From Nitzschia sp. DOCU1 (Eukaryota > Bacillariophyta > Bacillariophyceae > Bacillariales > Bacillariaceae), in NCBI GenBank assembly GCA_951394045.1, contig OX595985.1, forward strand, positions 62,001 to 126,000: a stretch of DNA of 64,000 bases. Direction: 5' to 3'. Under the pieces are notes generated by a model that was not told the DNA's origin, did no database searches, and worked only from the letters and a program-made list of their open reading frames with translations. Positions 44,568 to 56,663 of this stretch are shown in pieces; position 1 is the stretch's first letter, and every line of letters starts with the position of its first letter. Made by a program: the position numbers and the translations under genes.

Positions 44568-46256
44568 ATGCAATGTGTTTTGCAGAATCAACAAAACGTG
44601 AGACTAGTAGGTAAAGATAAGATGAATCGATGGCAAGAACAATACGAAGAGAGACGGGAACAACAAGTAGTGGAATGTGCAGCAGTTGCCTCTACTGAAA
44701 CTCAAGGTGTTGCCAAGTATTCATTTTCTAGTACGAGCACCGAAGCTGATGGTCCCAAGAACCCAGAGGCTTTCCCCTTCACCATTTTGGCCCCGTTTCA
44801 AACAGGCAATGGAAAACTTTCAACTTGGTGCGACACCGGCCGTGTTCAGCAACTCCAACCGTGTTGTTTCAACAGCATGGCAATAGTCCCACAACAAAAA
44901 GCAAAGGGCGTGCTCGAGGACGATGATGTTCATCGTTTCGTGCAACCTACACCCTTTCACCCGGCAGTGGGGCGACCCATATCCGTCTTTTCGCCAATTT
45001 TCTTGGAGCCACGACCACGGAAGCAAGAACGAGGAGCTACTGACCCAGCAGTCGTGCTATCGTCATCACTTCCAATAACTTTGACTCGTCCTGGAGAGAT
45101 GGCTTATAGTTTGCTGAACCAAGCGTCGCTGGAGCATTCGTCTGTTGGCGTTCGGGGGACGATGGAAGCAGAACAAACCATAACCATAAGCCATCCGATT
45201 ACGCCTCCGGCCACCGGCAGACTTCGTCAAGAAGCTATACTACCATCGATGGTGATGCCACTTCGTGTAAGAGCGCTCGAATCTTACCCTTCTGAGTTCC
45301 CATTCTCCCTAGCTCCGAGACAACGATGGCAACAGCTGCCTCAGATGGAAGAAGCACAAATAGTAGGCGCCCATCGAAAACAAAGTCCGGCTGAACAAGT
45401 CCAAAACCTTTGCTCATCTTCATCTCGGACTTTCTTTGGACAAGAAGGGAAACAAACGTATTTTTCTGTTCACCTGAACGAACCCTATGAGGGTAGTAAA
45501 CATCGACCAGAACGAGCTGAGGGCGAAAACCGTCGCGCTAGTCATCAAGACACCGCCACCATCGTCTCGACAGAAGAAAAGACATCATGCCATCTAAGAC
45601 GCCCGTGGTTATCCGACAATATTGTTGCTGAAAAAGCATCTGACTCCCAACGCGACCATCTTTCGCCTCCTAGAAAGAAACCTCCGGTTGATTCGACAAT
45701 GAGATCGACACAGCACCAAGGAAGAACGAAGAAACTTCCACCCATGAGTTCAAGACTTGCAAAGACAACGAAGAAGAACGCTGGCTTCAACAAAAGCGGT
45801 AAGGAGGGAGACGTATCACCTCCGGTCAGGCCCCTCAATTCGAGGAACTTTTTTTACATCGAGATGCGAACCTGGTTGTTGGGTCTAGATGATACTCGAT
45901 TGCAAGAAGTTCTTTACGGCCACCAGCCATTGACAGTAAATCCAGCTTCGGCAGCATTGTCTTCTACCGTGGACCACTGGACCGCTAGTCGCATTTGTAC
46001 AGCATTTGTAGCTGAAAATAGCGGCTTATCGCAAGAAGAACGGATGGGTAGACTGCTGTCGTTACGCCAAAGCAAATGCAGAACACCAAGAAAACATCGA
46101 AGGGTCCACGGGAAGTTGTCCTTCAACCAAATGAACGCTTTGATACACATGGGGTGGAAAGCCTTGTCTGAACGAGACAAGGAATTCTATAGAGACGTTT
46201 CCAAAGCGGATAGAGAAAGATGGCAGGTAGAATCGGCGGAATATGAACAAGGTTGA
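44568..46256 (+). CDS. HMG-box-like nuclear protein, paralogue 2
   Basis: 562 residues from the ATG at 44568. Like its paralogue at 16789 it has a long Gln/Ser/Pro-rich N-terminal part with QPTPFHPAVGRP, a conserved RNFFYIEMRTWLLGLDDT block, and a C-terminal HMG-box-like end (HGKLSFNQMNALIHMGW, then SERDKEFYRDVSKADRERW). The first 110 residues differ from paralogue 1. Domain order, orientation and the GATAAAATAA 3' flank are shared, so the two come from one ancestral gene. DNA binding is inferred from the box only. Confidence 0.65.
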   Translation: MQCVLQNQQNVRLVGKDKMNRWQEQYEERREQQVVECAAVASTETQGVAKYSFSSTSTEADGPKNPEAFPFTILAPFQTGNGKLSTWCDTGRVQQLQPCCFNSMAIVPQQKAKGVLEDDDVHRFVQPTPFHPAVGRPISVFSPIFLEPRPRKQERGATDPAVVLSSSLPITLTRPGEMAYSLLNQASLEHSSVGVRGTMEAEQTITISHPITPPATGRLRQEAILPSMVMPLRVRALESYPSEFPFSLAPRQRWQQLPQMEEAQIVGAHRKQSPAEQVQNLCSSSSRTFFGQEGKQTYFSVHLNEPYEGSKHRPERAEGENRRASHQDTATIVSTEEKTSCHLRRPWLSDNIVAEKASDSQRDHLSPPRKKPPVDSTMRSTQHQGRTKKLPPMSSRLAKTTKKNAGFNKSGKEGDVSPPVRPLNSRNFFYIEMRTWLLGLDDTRLQEVLYGHQPLTVNPASAALSSTVDHWTASRICTAFVAENSGLSQEERMGRLLSLRQSKCRTPRKHRRVHGKLSFNQMNALIHMGWKALSERDKEFYRDVSKADRERWQVESAEYEQG

Positions 46257-46799
46257 TAAAATAAGACATAGATCCCTGTCCCATTCAATAAAGCCCCTGT
46301 AGATGATGCATGGAAATGTCCACATGTGGAACGCTGTTCAAAATGACATCGCGATCGGGTTGAATTATCATCATGCGTTGCGTACACAGTCCAAAGCCGC
46401 CAACAGCAGTGAAGAGAAGATCCTTTGTTGAGAATTGGGACGCGTTGTCTCTCTGAGAGGAGCGGAGAGAATAGTCAGCACATAGACGTCATCGTGTTAA
46501 AAAGTCACAGGCGCTAAAGTGAACGATCAGTCATCCAGTTTGGCTTACCCTGGTTTCGTTTGAAGGCGCACAGATCGTTGACGGTGTGTTTCCACAAGTT
46601 TTAATCATCCAATGAAAACGAACCACCATCCTTGTCTTGTGGTTCACTTCGAGAACAAGCATCTCCAAAGGCTCAAAAGAACCCTTCTTGTTGTGCATTG
46701 CTACGTGTCGATTCATACTTCCATCCCATTTAATACACTTTGCCATCATTCTGTTTTATTGTTGGTCGTCCCGCTAGTACCTTTTCCGACATTGTTGTG

Positions 46800-46994
46800 G
46801 TCATGCCGGTGCAAATGCGGAACACCAAGAAAGCATCGAAGGTCCATGGTAAACTCTCCTTCAAACAGATTAACGCATTGATCGACACAGGTGAAAATGC
46901 TTGGACGGCAACAACAAGGACTTTTACCGAGACGTTTCGAAAGCCGATCGAGCAAGATACGAGAGAGAAGCAATCGGCGGAATTCGAAGATTGA
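46800..46994 (+). pseudogene. HMG-box relic, third family member
   Basis: Only the last 65 codons are recognisable: RNTKKASKVHGKLSFKQINALI is clear, then the frame scrambles (ENAWTATTRTFTETF corresponds to the WK...ERDREFYRDV part read in another frame) and ends SAEFED. The 3' flank GATAAAATAAAACAT matches paralogue 1. A frameshifted remnant, 0.5 kb after paralogue 2. Confidence 0.6.
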
Positions 46995-47099
46995 TAAAAT
47001 AAAACATCATCGCCGACCCCGGATGCTGTTCCTGCTTCTTGAATTCAACCACAATGGCCTCCGCTGCTGGTGGCGATCCCATCCGACATGATCATGCAG

Positions 47100-48176
47100 C
47101 TAGTGCGAGGACCCGTTGTTCTCAAGAATTGGGATAGGAACTTGCTCTCTGAGACGCGGAGTGGAAATAAGGTTGCTTTTGTCATACTTGGAATCGTCTT
47201 GGTTCATAGCTGAGTCGGTCGGATTCAGCAACACCACACCAAAGGACTTTTGAGCTTGCATCATGAGTGCTGTGTGGATGCTCGTACAAAACGCCTTGGA
47301 GATTTCGTTGTTGTCTTGTCGTTCTACCAGCAAGAGGGCTTGCACCAAAAGTTGGTATTCTTTGGAATCAAGCCCGCCCCCAATCATGCTGGCAGCGTAA
47401 CATCGCATCGTCGTGGTCTCGATCCAAGAGGGTAGACGACCAATCAAGATTTTGGATCGAAAATCTTTAACTCTATTCCGAAGTTCGGAAAGACACTCCG
47501 GTCGAGAGGTGGCGGGTATTACAAGACACCCCCGGAGTTCATCGATTACATCCATTTTGCTCGCCTCGTCATCATCTTCGTCTTGCTCATCATGGTCCCC
47601 ATTAGCCTTCGACTCGACATTTTCGTCGTCGTCCCCATCACCTTCTTCGTCTTTACCCGGAGAGTCTTCGTTGGATGCAGCATCGTCTTCGTCCTCTTCG
47701 TCGTCTCCATCGCGTTTGCGTTTGGCAGACTTTTCCTTTCCGGTTTGACGACGAGCTTTGACGGATGGATTGGACAGGGCAGAACCATGAGATGCCGTTT
47801 CCAATTCTTCTACTCGACAAATACGGCAAAGACTACGACTTGGGTCAATGACTTTCTTTGGCTTGCGTTTGGAATCGCTGTCCTCATTCGTCCCCTTCAA
47901 AGTCATCACCATCCGGATGGCAGGAAGGAAAATGAATCCATCCGTCACGCGATTCACACTTCTGCAAATCAAGTCTCTTTTCGTTACATTCAAAATAAAC
48001 GCTCTCGATCTTGGCAGGATGTTTGGTCTCTTCTTCGGTTTCTTCTGTTGCGTCCACTTGATCTGTGCCTGCCCTTTTTGTTGACGATTTTTTCTTGCAC
48101 GACGCTGGATTGGTAGCAGTTGTGTACAACCGCCGCTTAAGGAGTTCTTGCCTTTGATGAAAACCATCCTGGACAA
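47100..48176 (-). CDS. Acidic nuclear-type hypothetical protein, block B copy 1, with altered C-terminus
   Basis: The minus-strand frame has a basic first half (RKPKKVIDPSRSLCRICRVEE), a highly acidic middle (about residues 155-210, Glu/Asp with KRKR), and a globular end with MDVIDELRGCLVIPATSRP and LPSWIETTTMRCYAASM. No family recognised. The last 17 residues here (after KYDK) differ from those of the second copy because the duplication edge falls at 47179. An overlapping frame upstream (47884-48345, from ATG 48345) also looks protein-like (RRLYTTATNPASCKKKSS). Whether the two are joined by a frameshift or an intron is unresolved. Both versions are in both copies. Confidence 0.4.
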   Translation of the reverse strand: MSRMVFIKGKNSLSGGCTQLLPIQRRARKNRQQKGQAQIKWTQQKKPKKRPNILPRSRAFILNVTKRDLICRSVNRVTDGFIFLPAIRMVMTLKGTNEDSDSKRKPKKVIDPSRSLCRICRVEELETASHGSALSNPSVKARRQTGKEKSAKRKRDGDDEEDEDDAASNEDSPGKDEEGDGDDDENVESKANGDHDEQDEDDDEASKMDVIDELRGCLVIPATSRPECLSELRNRVKDFRSKILIGRLPSWIETTTMRCYAASMIGGGLDSKEYQLLVQALLLVERQDNNEISKAFCTSIHTALMMQAQKSFGVVLLNPTDSAMNQDDSKYDKSNLISTPRLREQVPIPILENNGSSH

Positions 48177-48571
48177 TACCAGGGATCGTCATTTTTTCAA
48201 GCGAGTCTCGACTTGATCCCTTGGGGACAAAATCGCAATGATGGACAGGGGACAAAATCGCAATGATGGACATGTGGACACCCATCACAACAGACAAACC
48301 ACCACAAACTTCTTGGCAATAAAATGTATCCCCATCATGACCCAATCAACGGCAAAGAGGAAGGAACGAGGGCTGGATCTGGGGTGTCTTCCTTTGTTAC
48401 ACTTTTGGATCGATGACGAGAAGGAATACTTGCAAGCGAGGGAGTCGATGGGGGCAAGGGTTCCAACAATTTGCCGCCCAATTAAATTGTGACTTGCTGC
48501 ATCGTCGATGGTTTTGGTCTTCACTCTTGCCGCTCTTGGCGTCTCCTCATTCCACCCTTGCCACTCACTCG

Positions 48572-49139
48572 CTAGAGTAGCCTTTTTAGCGGCAATGCTA
48601 CTAGAAGTCGACCTTGGAGATGCTCGGGGAGATCGGAGAGCACGTTCCGAAGCGAAAGGCGCTGGAGTGGGGACTGGTGATGAGGCACGTTCCTTGCCGC
48701 TGCTTCGGCGGTGGGTGAACTGGCAGTGACATAAGGATCTGACTCCACTCGACCAGGAGTGGACCTATATGTTGGCAATCCTCTCCCTCGTCGCTAGCTT
48801 GGCAATACGGTTCAAATCCATCCTCGTCGGGATTACATACTATCCTGTGAGTCCGGCTCCACATAGCGAGCCGTTGTCCGCACCGTACGGGGCCGCAGAT
48901 TCTACCAATCCGTGTCAGCAAAAAAGGCAGCGGGCAAGGCATTTGCTCTTTCATTTACAGTGCTCGGCATCTCGAATGAAACGTCGGCAGGTTGGAAAGA
49001 GGGATTCTTGGAGCTGGTCGGTACCGGTGTTTTGCTCGACATACTGGATGACATCTTGGAATTGCTCGGCGCCGAGGACTTGCGCGAGGCATACTGGATG
49101 GTTCCGACATAGTTGCTCGAGGACCGTTTCCCTTTTCTG
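48572..49139 (-). pseudogene. Possible exon remnants of an unknown gene in block B, copy 1
   Basis: A minus-strand frame at 49139-48951 encodes 62 residues beginning QKRETVLEQLCRNHPVCLA and ending DAEHCK, with natural-looking helical composition. A second frame (48778-48572) encodes RNVPHHQSPLQRLSLRNVL and similar. The sequence between them shifts frame. No start codon or family is clear, so these may be exons of a host gene cut off by the duplication. The same sequence occurs in the second copy at about 60342-60909. Confidence 0.3.
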
Positions 49140-49880
49140 GAATCAACACGAACAGGAGCCTTTCAGTCTGTCTTGTCTGCATCCATATATAAATCCAAGC
49201 CGGATCTGTCGTCGTCTTTTCCTTCCAGGTACAGTACCCACTAGTTCATAGTAGAGCATTGTCGCTGCTATGGCCTCTGCCGCCTTTTGCCTGCACGACA
49301 AAAAATGTCCGAGCCACGGGGAGATGATAGTAGTTCCACCATTTTAAAAGTCAAAGTACTCCAAGATGCAAAGATTTCATCCACTCCATAAAATAAATGA
49401 ACGACAAGACAAGATCGAGCGACGCTAACGGATCTGGGAGATTCTGCATGCTAATCTCGAAGCAGCCGGAATTGGCGGGAGAGATAGAAGACGAGTCCTT
49501 TCCCCAAACCGCCATTTGATGGTCATTTCATTTCATGATCCAAAGAGAGCGGTAATGAAACTGTCATTTCTCATTCTCATAGTTTCGAAGATCCAAAGTG
49601 GTCGGACGTGCGTGCGATCGTCGAATGACTGAAGGTGGTAGAAAGCTTCATAGGTTCCTACACCACCTATTAGCATATGAGTCTATATTAGTGACGTAGT
49701 GAGATGGAAACGCGCGGATCCAACGCGCGCTACACAAAGATTCCTTCGACACGATGAGCCTTTTGCTATCTATTGCACAACTTTTGTTGACTTCTCTCTC
49801 GATGAGGCAGCAGCAACAACAACATGGCTGTCAATAGTACCAATGTAGGCGGGGCTGCGACTTTGGATCTATGATGCAAG

Positions 49881-50744
49881 GTGGCGTCAAGTCGGTATTT
49901 GGATTTCGAAGAGTCAAAAGGTCATGATTGCGCACTGACTGCACATGTGCAAGTCGATTTGATCAAATGGAAAGATCCAGCTCGAGAGATCAAGCCGCGA
50001 AACCACGGCGTCGTCACGATTTGCTGCTTTGGACTATCTATTGTTGATCAAACGCTCCAAGAACTGGAATCGGAACAAGACTTTCAGGCGACGAGACGGC
50101 AGTTTCAGACAGTAAGTTGGGCTCGAGAGAATGACTAAAGAAGAACGGACCAAACGGCGACGTGCAAAAGACGAATTTGAGAATTCTTTCCCAACGTTTG
50201 CAATCTCGTTCGGATAGCAAGGGAAATCCGGCTTGATTTGCAACTTATGGATCGATGCAACCTTACCGTTTTGCAGGAACCCGGCTAGGAAGATCTTGGC
50301 AGGTTTCTTAAAGAAAACAGACTTAGAGTATTGAGGAAAATCGGGATCCGTCGCTCCGATTGGATCGAGTCTACAATACAATCCGCTGGATGCCTTTAGG
50401 CCGAAACCCCAATCCAAGCTCCAAGAGCACTACAAGATGCGACTAGCCGACAACTTTGGAATCTTATTCAACAGCCTATTCACAAGCGATTCGCAGACTT
50501 TCTGCACCGTCGAAGGGAACTCGAAGAGTACATGAACCTGCTAGTGCGGAATTTCAACAAAGATACGGTCGAGAATCTCATATGTTTTGGATACTGTAAG
50601 CGGTGGATCTCGTTTGCTAGTCAAGGAAAACATGGGCTGGAATCATTCACACTATCGACGATTTTCGCACAGATCTACGACTGCGGCTGGAACCAACAGC
50701 TTGGAATGGGGCTTGTTTTTACCGGTGGTCGAAACGGGGCCTAA
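49881..50744 (+). pseudogene. Exon-like pieces of an unknown gene, block B copy 1
   Basis: A frame with SRYLDFEESKGHDCALTAHV ends near a GTAAGT at about 50111. A later piece encodes QQPIHKRFADFLHRRRELEE and continues MNLLVRNFNKDTVENLICFG to a GTAAGC at about 50596 (possible donor; acceptor TCGCACAG near 50672). The reading frames between the pieces do not join cleanly. Repeated in copy 2 at 62390-63253. No family recognised. Confidence 0.3.
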
Positions 50745-51103
50745 AAATCGCTTTGGGCTGTGGCGTAGTACGGCAGTTCTTATGTTTGTTGTGGGCTTTG
50801 TGCAGGATTATCGAATGGGTGACTTGTCGTCGCCGGGTGTAGCCTACTGAACATTGGATGAGCATCTCCTTCATGCCTACTTTCAATCTCAATGTCTTGT
50901 GCAACTTGTAATAATGAATACGTTTGTCGATCAATCCAGCCCAGGCTACCGACTTGAAGGTTACCCAGTTTTGCGCTGTAAACTTATCAATCTCAACTTG
51001 TGCAAGTTAAAGAAGGGGACCATGAGATAACAGGGATGTTCAATAGTCCATTGCGGGCTTACGTCGATCCTGTCGATTATATTGATCATTGCGGCGGGCT
51101 ACC

Positions 51104-51697
51104 GTCGATCCTGTCGATTATTGGGTGCCCGACCGGTATCCGTCTCTCGCATTCCTTTGGAACAAGGAGCGGCCATGTTGCTGTGGTCCAGCTGACCTTG
51201 GATTAGTCGACTGTACGGTGTCTCGGGCAAAAACATCATGCCCCCTCTATTGTATACCACGCTGGATCTTGGTAATGTCTATTCTTTTGCACCACGAGGA
51301 GAATACACGGGGTTAGGAGACGTGGAAAAAAGTTCGTTCGTTCGTTCTTGCCCGTCGCCTTTCGGTATATGATTCAAGTTTCCGAGGAGATGTATCTACA
51401 GTCGATCCTGTCGATTATTGGGTGCCCGACCGGTATCCGTCTCTCGCATTCCTTTGGAACAAGGAGCGGCCATGTTGCTGTGGTCCAGCTGTCCTTGGAT
51501 TAGTCGACTGTACGGTGTCTCGGGCAACGACATCATAGCCCCTCTATTGTATACCACGCTGGATCTTGGTAATGTCTATTCTTTTGCACCACGAGGAGAA
51601 TACACGGGGTTAGGAGACGGGGAAGCAAAGTTCGTTCGTTCTTGCCCGTCGCCTTTCGGTATATGATTCAAGTTTCCGAGGAGATGTATCCACCCAA
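51104..51697. repeat. 297-bp tandem duplication private to block A'
   Basis: GTCGATCCTGTCGATTATTG and following sequence is present at 51104 and again at 51401 with several substitutions (for example AAAAACATC versus AACGACATC). The other copy of the block has a single unit, so the duplication happened after the two blocks split. Confidence 0.85.
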
Positions 51698-51851
51698 TTG
51701 ATTGCAATCCAAAGTACGACGACGAAGCGAACAAGCCGAACCTGACAACAAAGTAGAGAGTGATGTACATGATGCGCAAAAAGGAAGTGTCGCCGAGAAC
51801 TGACCCAATCGGTAGCGATCCAAACTATGACGATGACGCCAAGGCAAATGA

Positions 51852-54367
51852 GCTGAGCCTGCTGAAGACGACGAGAGTGATCATCACCAATTCAACGATT
51901 CTACAAGCATCCTTGGGGAGGGTAGCTCGTTCGACGAAATCGTGCTCGCAAATTGTACTAGCGTTGGCGAGCTCGCAGAATCGTTTGCCCAGACTTTGTT
52001 GAACAATGCGAGTGACTGCCCAGCTTATACTGGGTTGGGCTATCTCATTCAATACAACTTTACGGCATTGCACGTCACACCGACCTACATGTCCTTGGCT
52101 ACCGAGGGTATCGCACGAGCTGCTTTGGGTACGGACGACTTCACAATCCAAACCACTATCCACCCGTTGCCGCTTACCGACTTTGAGAAATCCATCGCAA
52201 AGACGGAAGATGCCTTCACGGCATGGTTTTTGCTAGTTTTGAGTTTCCCATTTATTGCCGGAAGCTTTGGAACTTGCAGACTGTGACGGGAGTCAAGCCT
52301 TCGGGATATTGGGTTTCGACGTACCTTTGGGACATTGTCAACTACCAGTTTCCTCTTTGGATCGTCGTGGCGATGTTTTTCATCTTCAAGGTTGATGCTT
52401 TCACGACGACCGAGTTTGGAGTCCTTGGCGGGGTGATTTCTGCCATGGTTCTTTACGGGCCCGCTGCCGCTGGATACACGTACTGCCTGACCTATCTCTT
52501 CAAATCGCCGGCCCTCTGTAACGTCATCTCGATTATCTCTGGATTTTTGATCGGAATGGGCGGGCCGGTCACAGTCATTATTCTCACCTTGATCGGGGGA
52601 GACCCATACGAACCCAAGCAAAATCTGGTGGATATTGCCAACATCCTGTCTTGGATTCTGCGCTTCCATCCTTGCTTCTGCCTCGGACACGCTCTCTACT
52701 TTGCTCTCAACATCGACTTTGTGAAGTTCTTGTACCCCGGCTTGACGACCGTTTGGAGCAAGGAAGTGTTGCTGTACGACGTGGTCTTTTTGGGGTGGGA
52801 GTCGGTGGTTTACGTCATTCTTGCTATCCAGATCGATATCTGGAGCACTAATCCAAGTATTGTTTCGGCCTGGAAGAAGTTCACTTGGTGCCTGACGTGC
52901 TCGTGGCCGAAATCGTCGGATCGTGACATCACGACGGAACTAGCTGAGGACAGCGACGTATTGGCGGAGGAGGAGCGTGTTGGCAGCGGCGGCGCCAATA
53001 ACGACATTATTGTGTGCGACAAATTGTCGAAGACGTACGACAACGGAAAGAAGGCAGTCAATAATTTATCTCTGGGTATCCCGCCTGGCCAAGTTTTTGG
53101 CTTACTGGGCGTGAACGGGGCGTAAGTTTTGAAGTCTCGGTTTTTGGCTCGAGGCACCATGAGTCTCTGTCTCTCACCCTTTACAATCTTGCGTTCGTGT
53201 TTGCAGTGGAAAGACGACGACTATGCAGATGCTGACCGCCGAGTTTCCCGCCACTTCTGGCGACGCGACCCTGGCGGGCTACAGCGTATCAAGGGAGCCT
53301 GAAAAGACCCGTCGTCGGGTCGGATACTGTCCTCAGTTCGATGCGCACTTTGCCAACATGACCGGGAGAGAGCATGTCGAGCTTTACGCTACGATCAAGG
53401 GGATTCCCAGGGAATTCGTCAAGGAGGCGACTTCTGCCAAGCTTGCCCAAGTAGGTCTTTCGGAATCCGACAGCGATCGCTTGGCCGCAAACTACAGTGG
53501 AGGAATGAAGCGTCGTTTGAGTCTTGCATGTGCTACCATTGGTGATCCTCAAATCGTCTTTTTGGATGAGTGCTCGACCGGAGTGGACCCCGTGGCTCGA
53601 CGCGAGATTTGGGAAATGGTAAGCAACATGGTTGCCGGGAGAAACGTCGCTCCTGAAGAACGCACCAGCATCATTTTGACGACGCACAGCATGGAAGAAT
53701 GCGAGGCCTTGTGTCCTCGAATCGGCATCATGGCCAATTGGCGGCTCCGGGCTCTGGGATCGGCACAGAATCTCAAGAACAAATTCGGCAAAGGATACCA
53801 GATAGAGATGAAGTGCAAGCTCGTGGAACGGTCGGATCCTGACTATGTCGAGGTAGTTTCGAAGCTCGGTCAAGGGCGTTTGAATAGCTCCGGGCGCAAA
53901 CAGCAGAAGAAGGGGGCGTCGTGCCAGAGACGGAAGACATTTTCTTCAATCTGGATCAGACGGTTGCGGCCCTGCAGGAATTGACGGGTGATACCAACCT
54001 ATCTTCTGTCATCAACGACCAGAATCCCATTGGTTACAATATTCACAAGAGTGCGACTTCACCGACGGGAGTAACCCTTGCCGAACTCGCCGCCTTTGCG
54101 ACCGTAGAGTTGAGGATCCGAAAGATTGCGGAGTACATCGTAACTTCGTATGCCTCCAATATTTTCCGGGAGCGCCAGGATATCAAGGTCCGATACGAAG
54201 TCAACTCGGAGGGTGTGGAGATTTCGAGTATCTTTGCCAGTTTGGAAGCGAACAAGGAACGTCTCCTTTTGGATGACTATGGAGTCAGTCAGACCTCTTT
54301 GGAACAAGTCTTCAACATGCATGCTGCCGAAGCGGAGAAACTCAAATTAGGCACAAACGACCATTAA
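51852..54367 (+). pseudogene. ABCA-type half transporter, copy 2, frameshifted
   Basis: Same gene as at 6992-9533. A 37-bp deletion after GAAGCTTTGGAAC (about 52274) shifts the frame in the first membrane-helix pair. The intron (53122-53206) and split Walker A are kept. A 1-bp deletion near 53895 shifts the frame again after the NBD. There is a G-to-W change just after the H-loop region (MANWRL instead of MANGRL). The C-terminus is the longer, probably ancestral version ending KLGTNDH. Clearly non-functional. Confidence 0.8.
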
Positions 54368-55005
54368 TTTGATAATGCCTGCTGAAGACGACGAGAGTGA
54401 TCATCACCACTTCAAGCACAAAAGTGCGGGACCACTGTTTGCGAAGAAAAATATGATACGCAAAACGGAAGCGTCGCCAAGAACCGATTTGAAATAATAG
54501 TAGGACTAGAACGTATTTTGTTCGGAGCAATAAGATGTTATGTATCGTGCGAGAAACGATGCAACCTAGCTAGCTACTCCTCTACCGGTAGATTTATCAT
54601 CTATCTATTCATCGAACTTTTGGCTTCGTTTTTGTGTTCTCACACAAAAAGTTACTGAGCCCCACCGCTACGTCAAAGCAGTTCGATTTCGGAGGGGGTG
54701 GGCCACAGCTGCTCCGCCCGGTAGAGACAACAATCCACTTCACTCGACGGCGTAGCCGATTCCAATTCCAATTCTCCACGCACCAGCACAGGTTACACTT
54801 AAACTCTCCGCGACGAGACACGTACGCGAGTGGAGGACGTTTTAAAACCGGAACCACAAACCGGTTGCGTTGATCAGGCTGTTTGTGTGCGGGGAGAATT
54901 GGAATCGGGGTCTGGTCGAGATCAGGGACCAGGATCGTTGCTCTGGAAAAAGCTGGTTTCGTTGTAGAACAACGCCAGACGCCTGCAAAAGGAGGAAAGA
55001 ACAAG

Positions 55006-55416
55006 GTGAGTAGCACTGCGGGAAAGAAATATGATCAAACGGCACCGTCAAGTCGCAAAAACGCAAGTTTGGAGTGCACGTACCGGTTCCGAAGGGCGCC
55101 ACCACATGAATCATTCCTCCGCCAACACCAACACAACAATCAAACATTTCATCCAACAACTTTCTTCCAGGGTCTGCTTCGGCTCCGTTTGCCTCAGGGA
55201 GCTAGCGTCATGGTTCAACCGAATCAGGAGGGCTCTCCCGAGACTGAGTCCACGTACACCCCCAATATTGGCTTCCTTCAGGAGGAGTGTTCCAGGGCGG
55301 TCCGGCACAAACCGGACCTTCACCGTGGATTTCTCCTCCTTCAGGCTGTTTTCTCGCTACAGCTGAGCCGCACCATCAAAATGATGGTGATCGCCGCAGT
55401 AGAGGTCTGTTCATAG
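55006..55416 (+). CDS. Small hypothetical protein in block A', with upstream intron
   Basis: Counterpart of 10159-10568. Intron 55006-55170 (GTGAGT...TTCCAG, 165 nt), then an exon with ATG 55209 giving 69 residues (MVQPNQEGSPETESTY to AAVEVCS). Five or so amino-acid changes separate the two copies. Function unknown. Confidence 0.3.
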   Translation: MSSTAGKKYDQTAPSSRKNASLECTYRFRRAPPHESFLRQHQHNNQTFHPTTFFQGLLRLRLPQGASVMVQPNQEGSPETESTYTPNIGFLQEECSRAVRHKPDLHRGFLLLQAVFSLQLSRTIKMMVIAAVEVCS

Positions 55417-56663
55417 CAGAGTGGAAAGAAAGTTGATGAAGAAAGCTGATCATCGTGAGAAGTTCATGGCGATAAAGAAAGGAACGATGCAGATTGCTCC
55501 CTTCGCGAAAAAGTGAGGTCGATTGAGTGAAAAAGTGATGCATTTGTTGGAAGGAATGCTGAGATCGGAGCCGTTTCTGCTGTGGTTTGCGAGCAGTTTC
55601 GTGATTTTTCCCACGATGAAGCCCCACGGTGGCTGAAAGTAATCCACATTCATCATCCGCCAGTTCGCCAAATCCACAGAATAAGGTTTCTGGGGCAAGG
55701 GCATAAGCTAGAAAACATTTGACGCTGTTTGTTAAACACGATTGATATGCCTTACAGACGCTGACGTCAATCGATCGTCGACTAGACGGACTACATCAGA
55801 AAGATAGCAAGCTAGAGAAGTGGGCCGATCGCTGTCCAGCTGGATGCTACAATCACACCCAAGCTGTAAACGGCAAGCTATGGTTGATTTGAAGACGTTT
55901 GTAAAGTTTTGTCAAATTACGATAGGTAGTTAGAAACTTAGTAGCCCTTTTTCAATGCCCTCATCGACCCATGGGAAAAACGGTCGGCCACGCGGTCTAT
56001 CGTGAGTTCGTTTAATAGATGACGCTAACTCACTCTGTGATCAAAAGGAGACCATGAAAATTTAATCTAGAGTCAATGTCAATATAAAGTACAATATTGT
56101 AGAGAGCGACCTTGCCAGAAAGGGTAAGCAAAGTTAGATTGTAATAGAGGGAAGATGGTCGCCCGCCGTGATTTCACTATAAATTTATGTGTAAGCAGTC
56201 GAGGTAATCAAAATCACTCAAGATCAATTTCCCTTTAAGTAAATGCATATGCCCTCTTGGAGGCAGCCGAGGGGATGCAATGCGATTTCCCGAGATTTCA
56301 CTACTCGCAATTTGGTGACACAAGATTTTACAACAAGCGATTTCGCAACAACCGCTTTCGTACTGGGGGCACTTATCGAATCTCAATTCCCTCAGCGACA
56401 AATAGAGCCGATAGTAGTGCAAAGCATTGCAGCAGAGTACGTAGATAGCTGGCTACTACGGTAGCTACGACTGCAGACTACTGCTAGCTCCCTTGTCTTA
56501 CTTTTGTTCTAGCTTCTGTGGTTACGTAAGCCAGACGACCGCAGCTTTCTCACTTCTACAAGCGACGGTATCACGATAATACGAGCATCCACGTGGGCTC
56601 TCGTTCTTTCTATCGGAGGGATAGTAAAGAACGTACTGTCAGCAGCAACAATCATGACTACTA
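55417..56663. other. No recognisable gene; tail of block A' and following spacer
   Basis: Block A' ends at 56342. The rest has only short ORFs. Confidence 0.35.

Larger units (their letters stand above)
47179..50826. repeat. Segmental duplication block B (first copy)
   Basis: Nearly identical to 58952-61341 plus 62200-63335 in the same orientation. The offset changes from 11,773 to 11,770 by a 3-bp deletion near 48498, then to 12,509 because the second copy holds copia-derived sequence where this copy has only about 120 bp (49572-49691). It sits immediately to the left of block A'. Confidence 0.9.
50914..56342. repeat. Segmental duplication block A' (second copy)
   Basis: Counterpart of 6347-11484. 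It carries an extra 297-bp tandem duplication (units beginning near 51104 and 51401), a 37-bp deletion at about 52274 and a 1-bp deletion near 53895. The downstream flank then diverges. Confidence 0.9.

Noticed and set aside
47413..48116. Ser-rich and hydrophobic plus-strand ORFs in both B blocks
   Set aside because: Antisense of the acidic Asp/Glu codons (GAC/GAA reading as Ser/Phe/Val); not independent genes.
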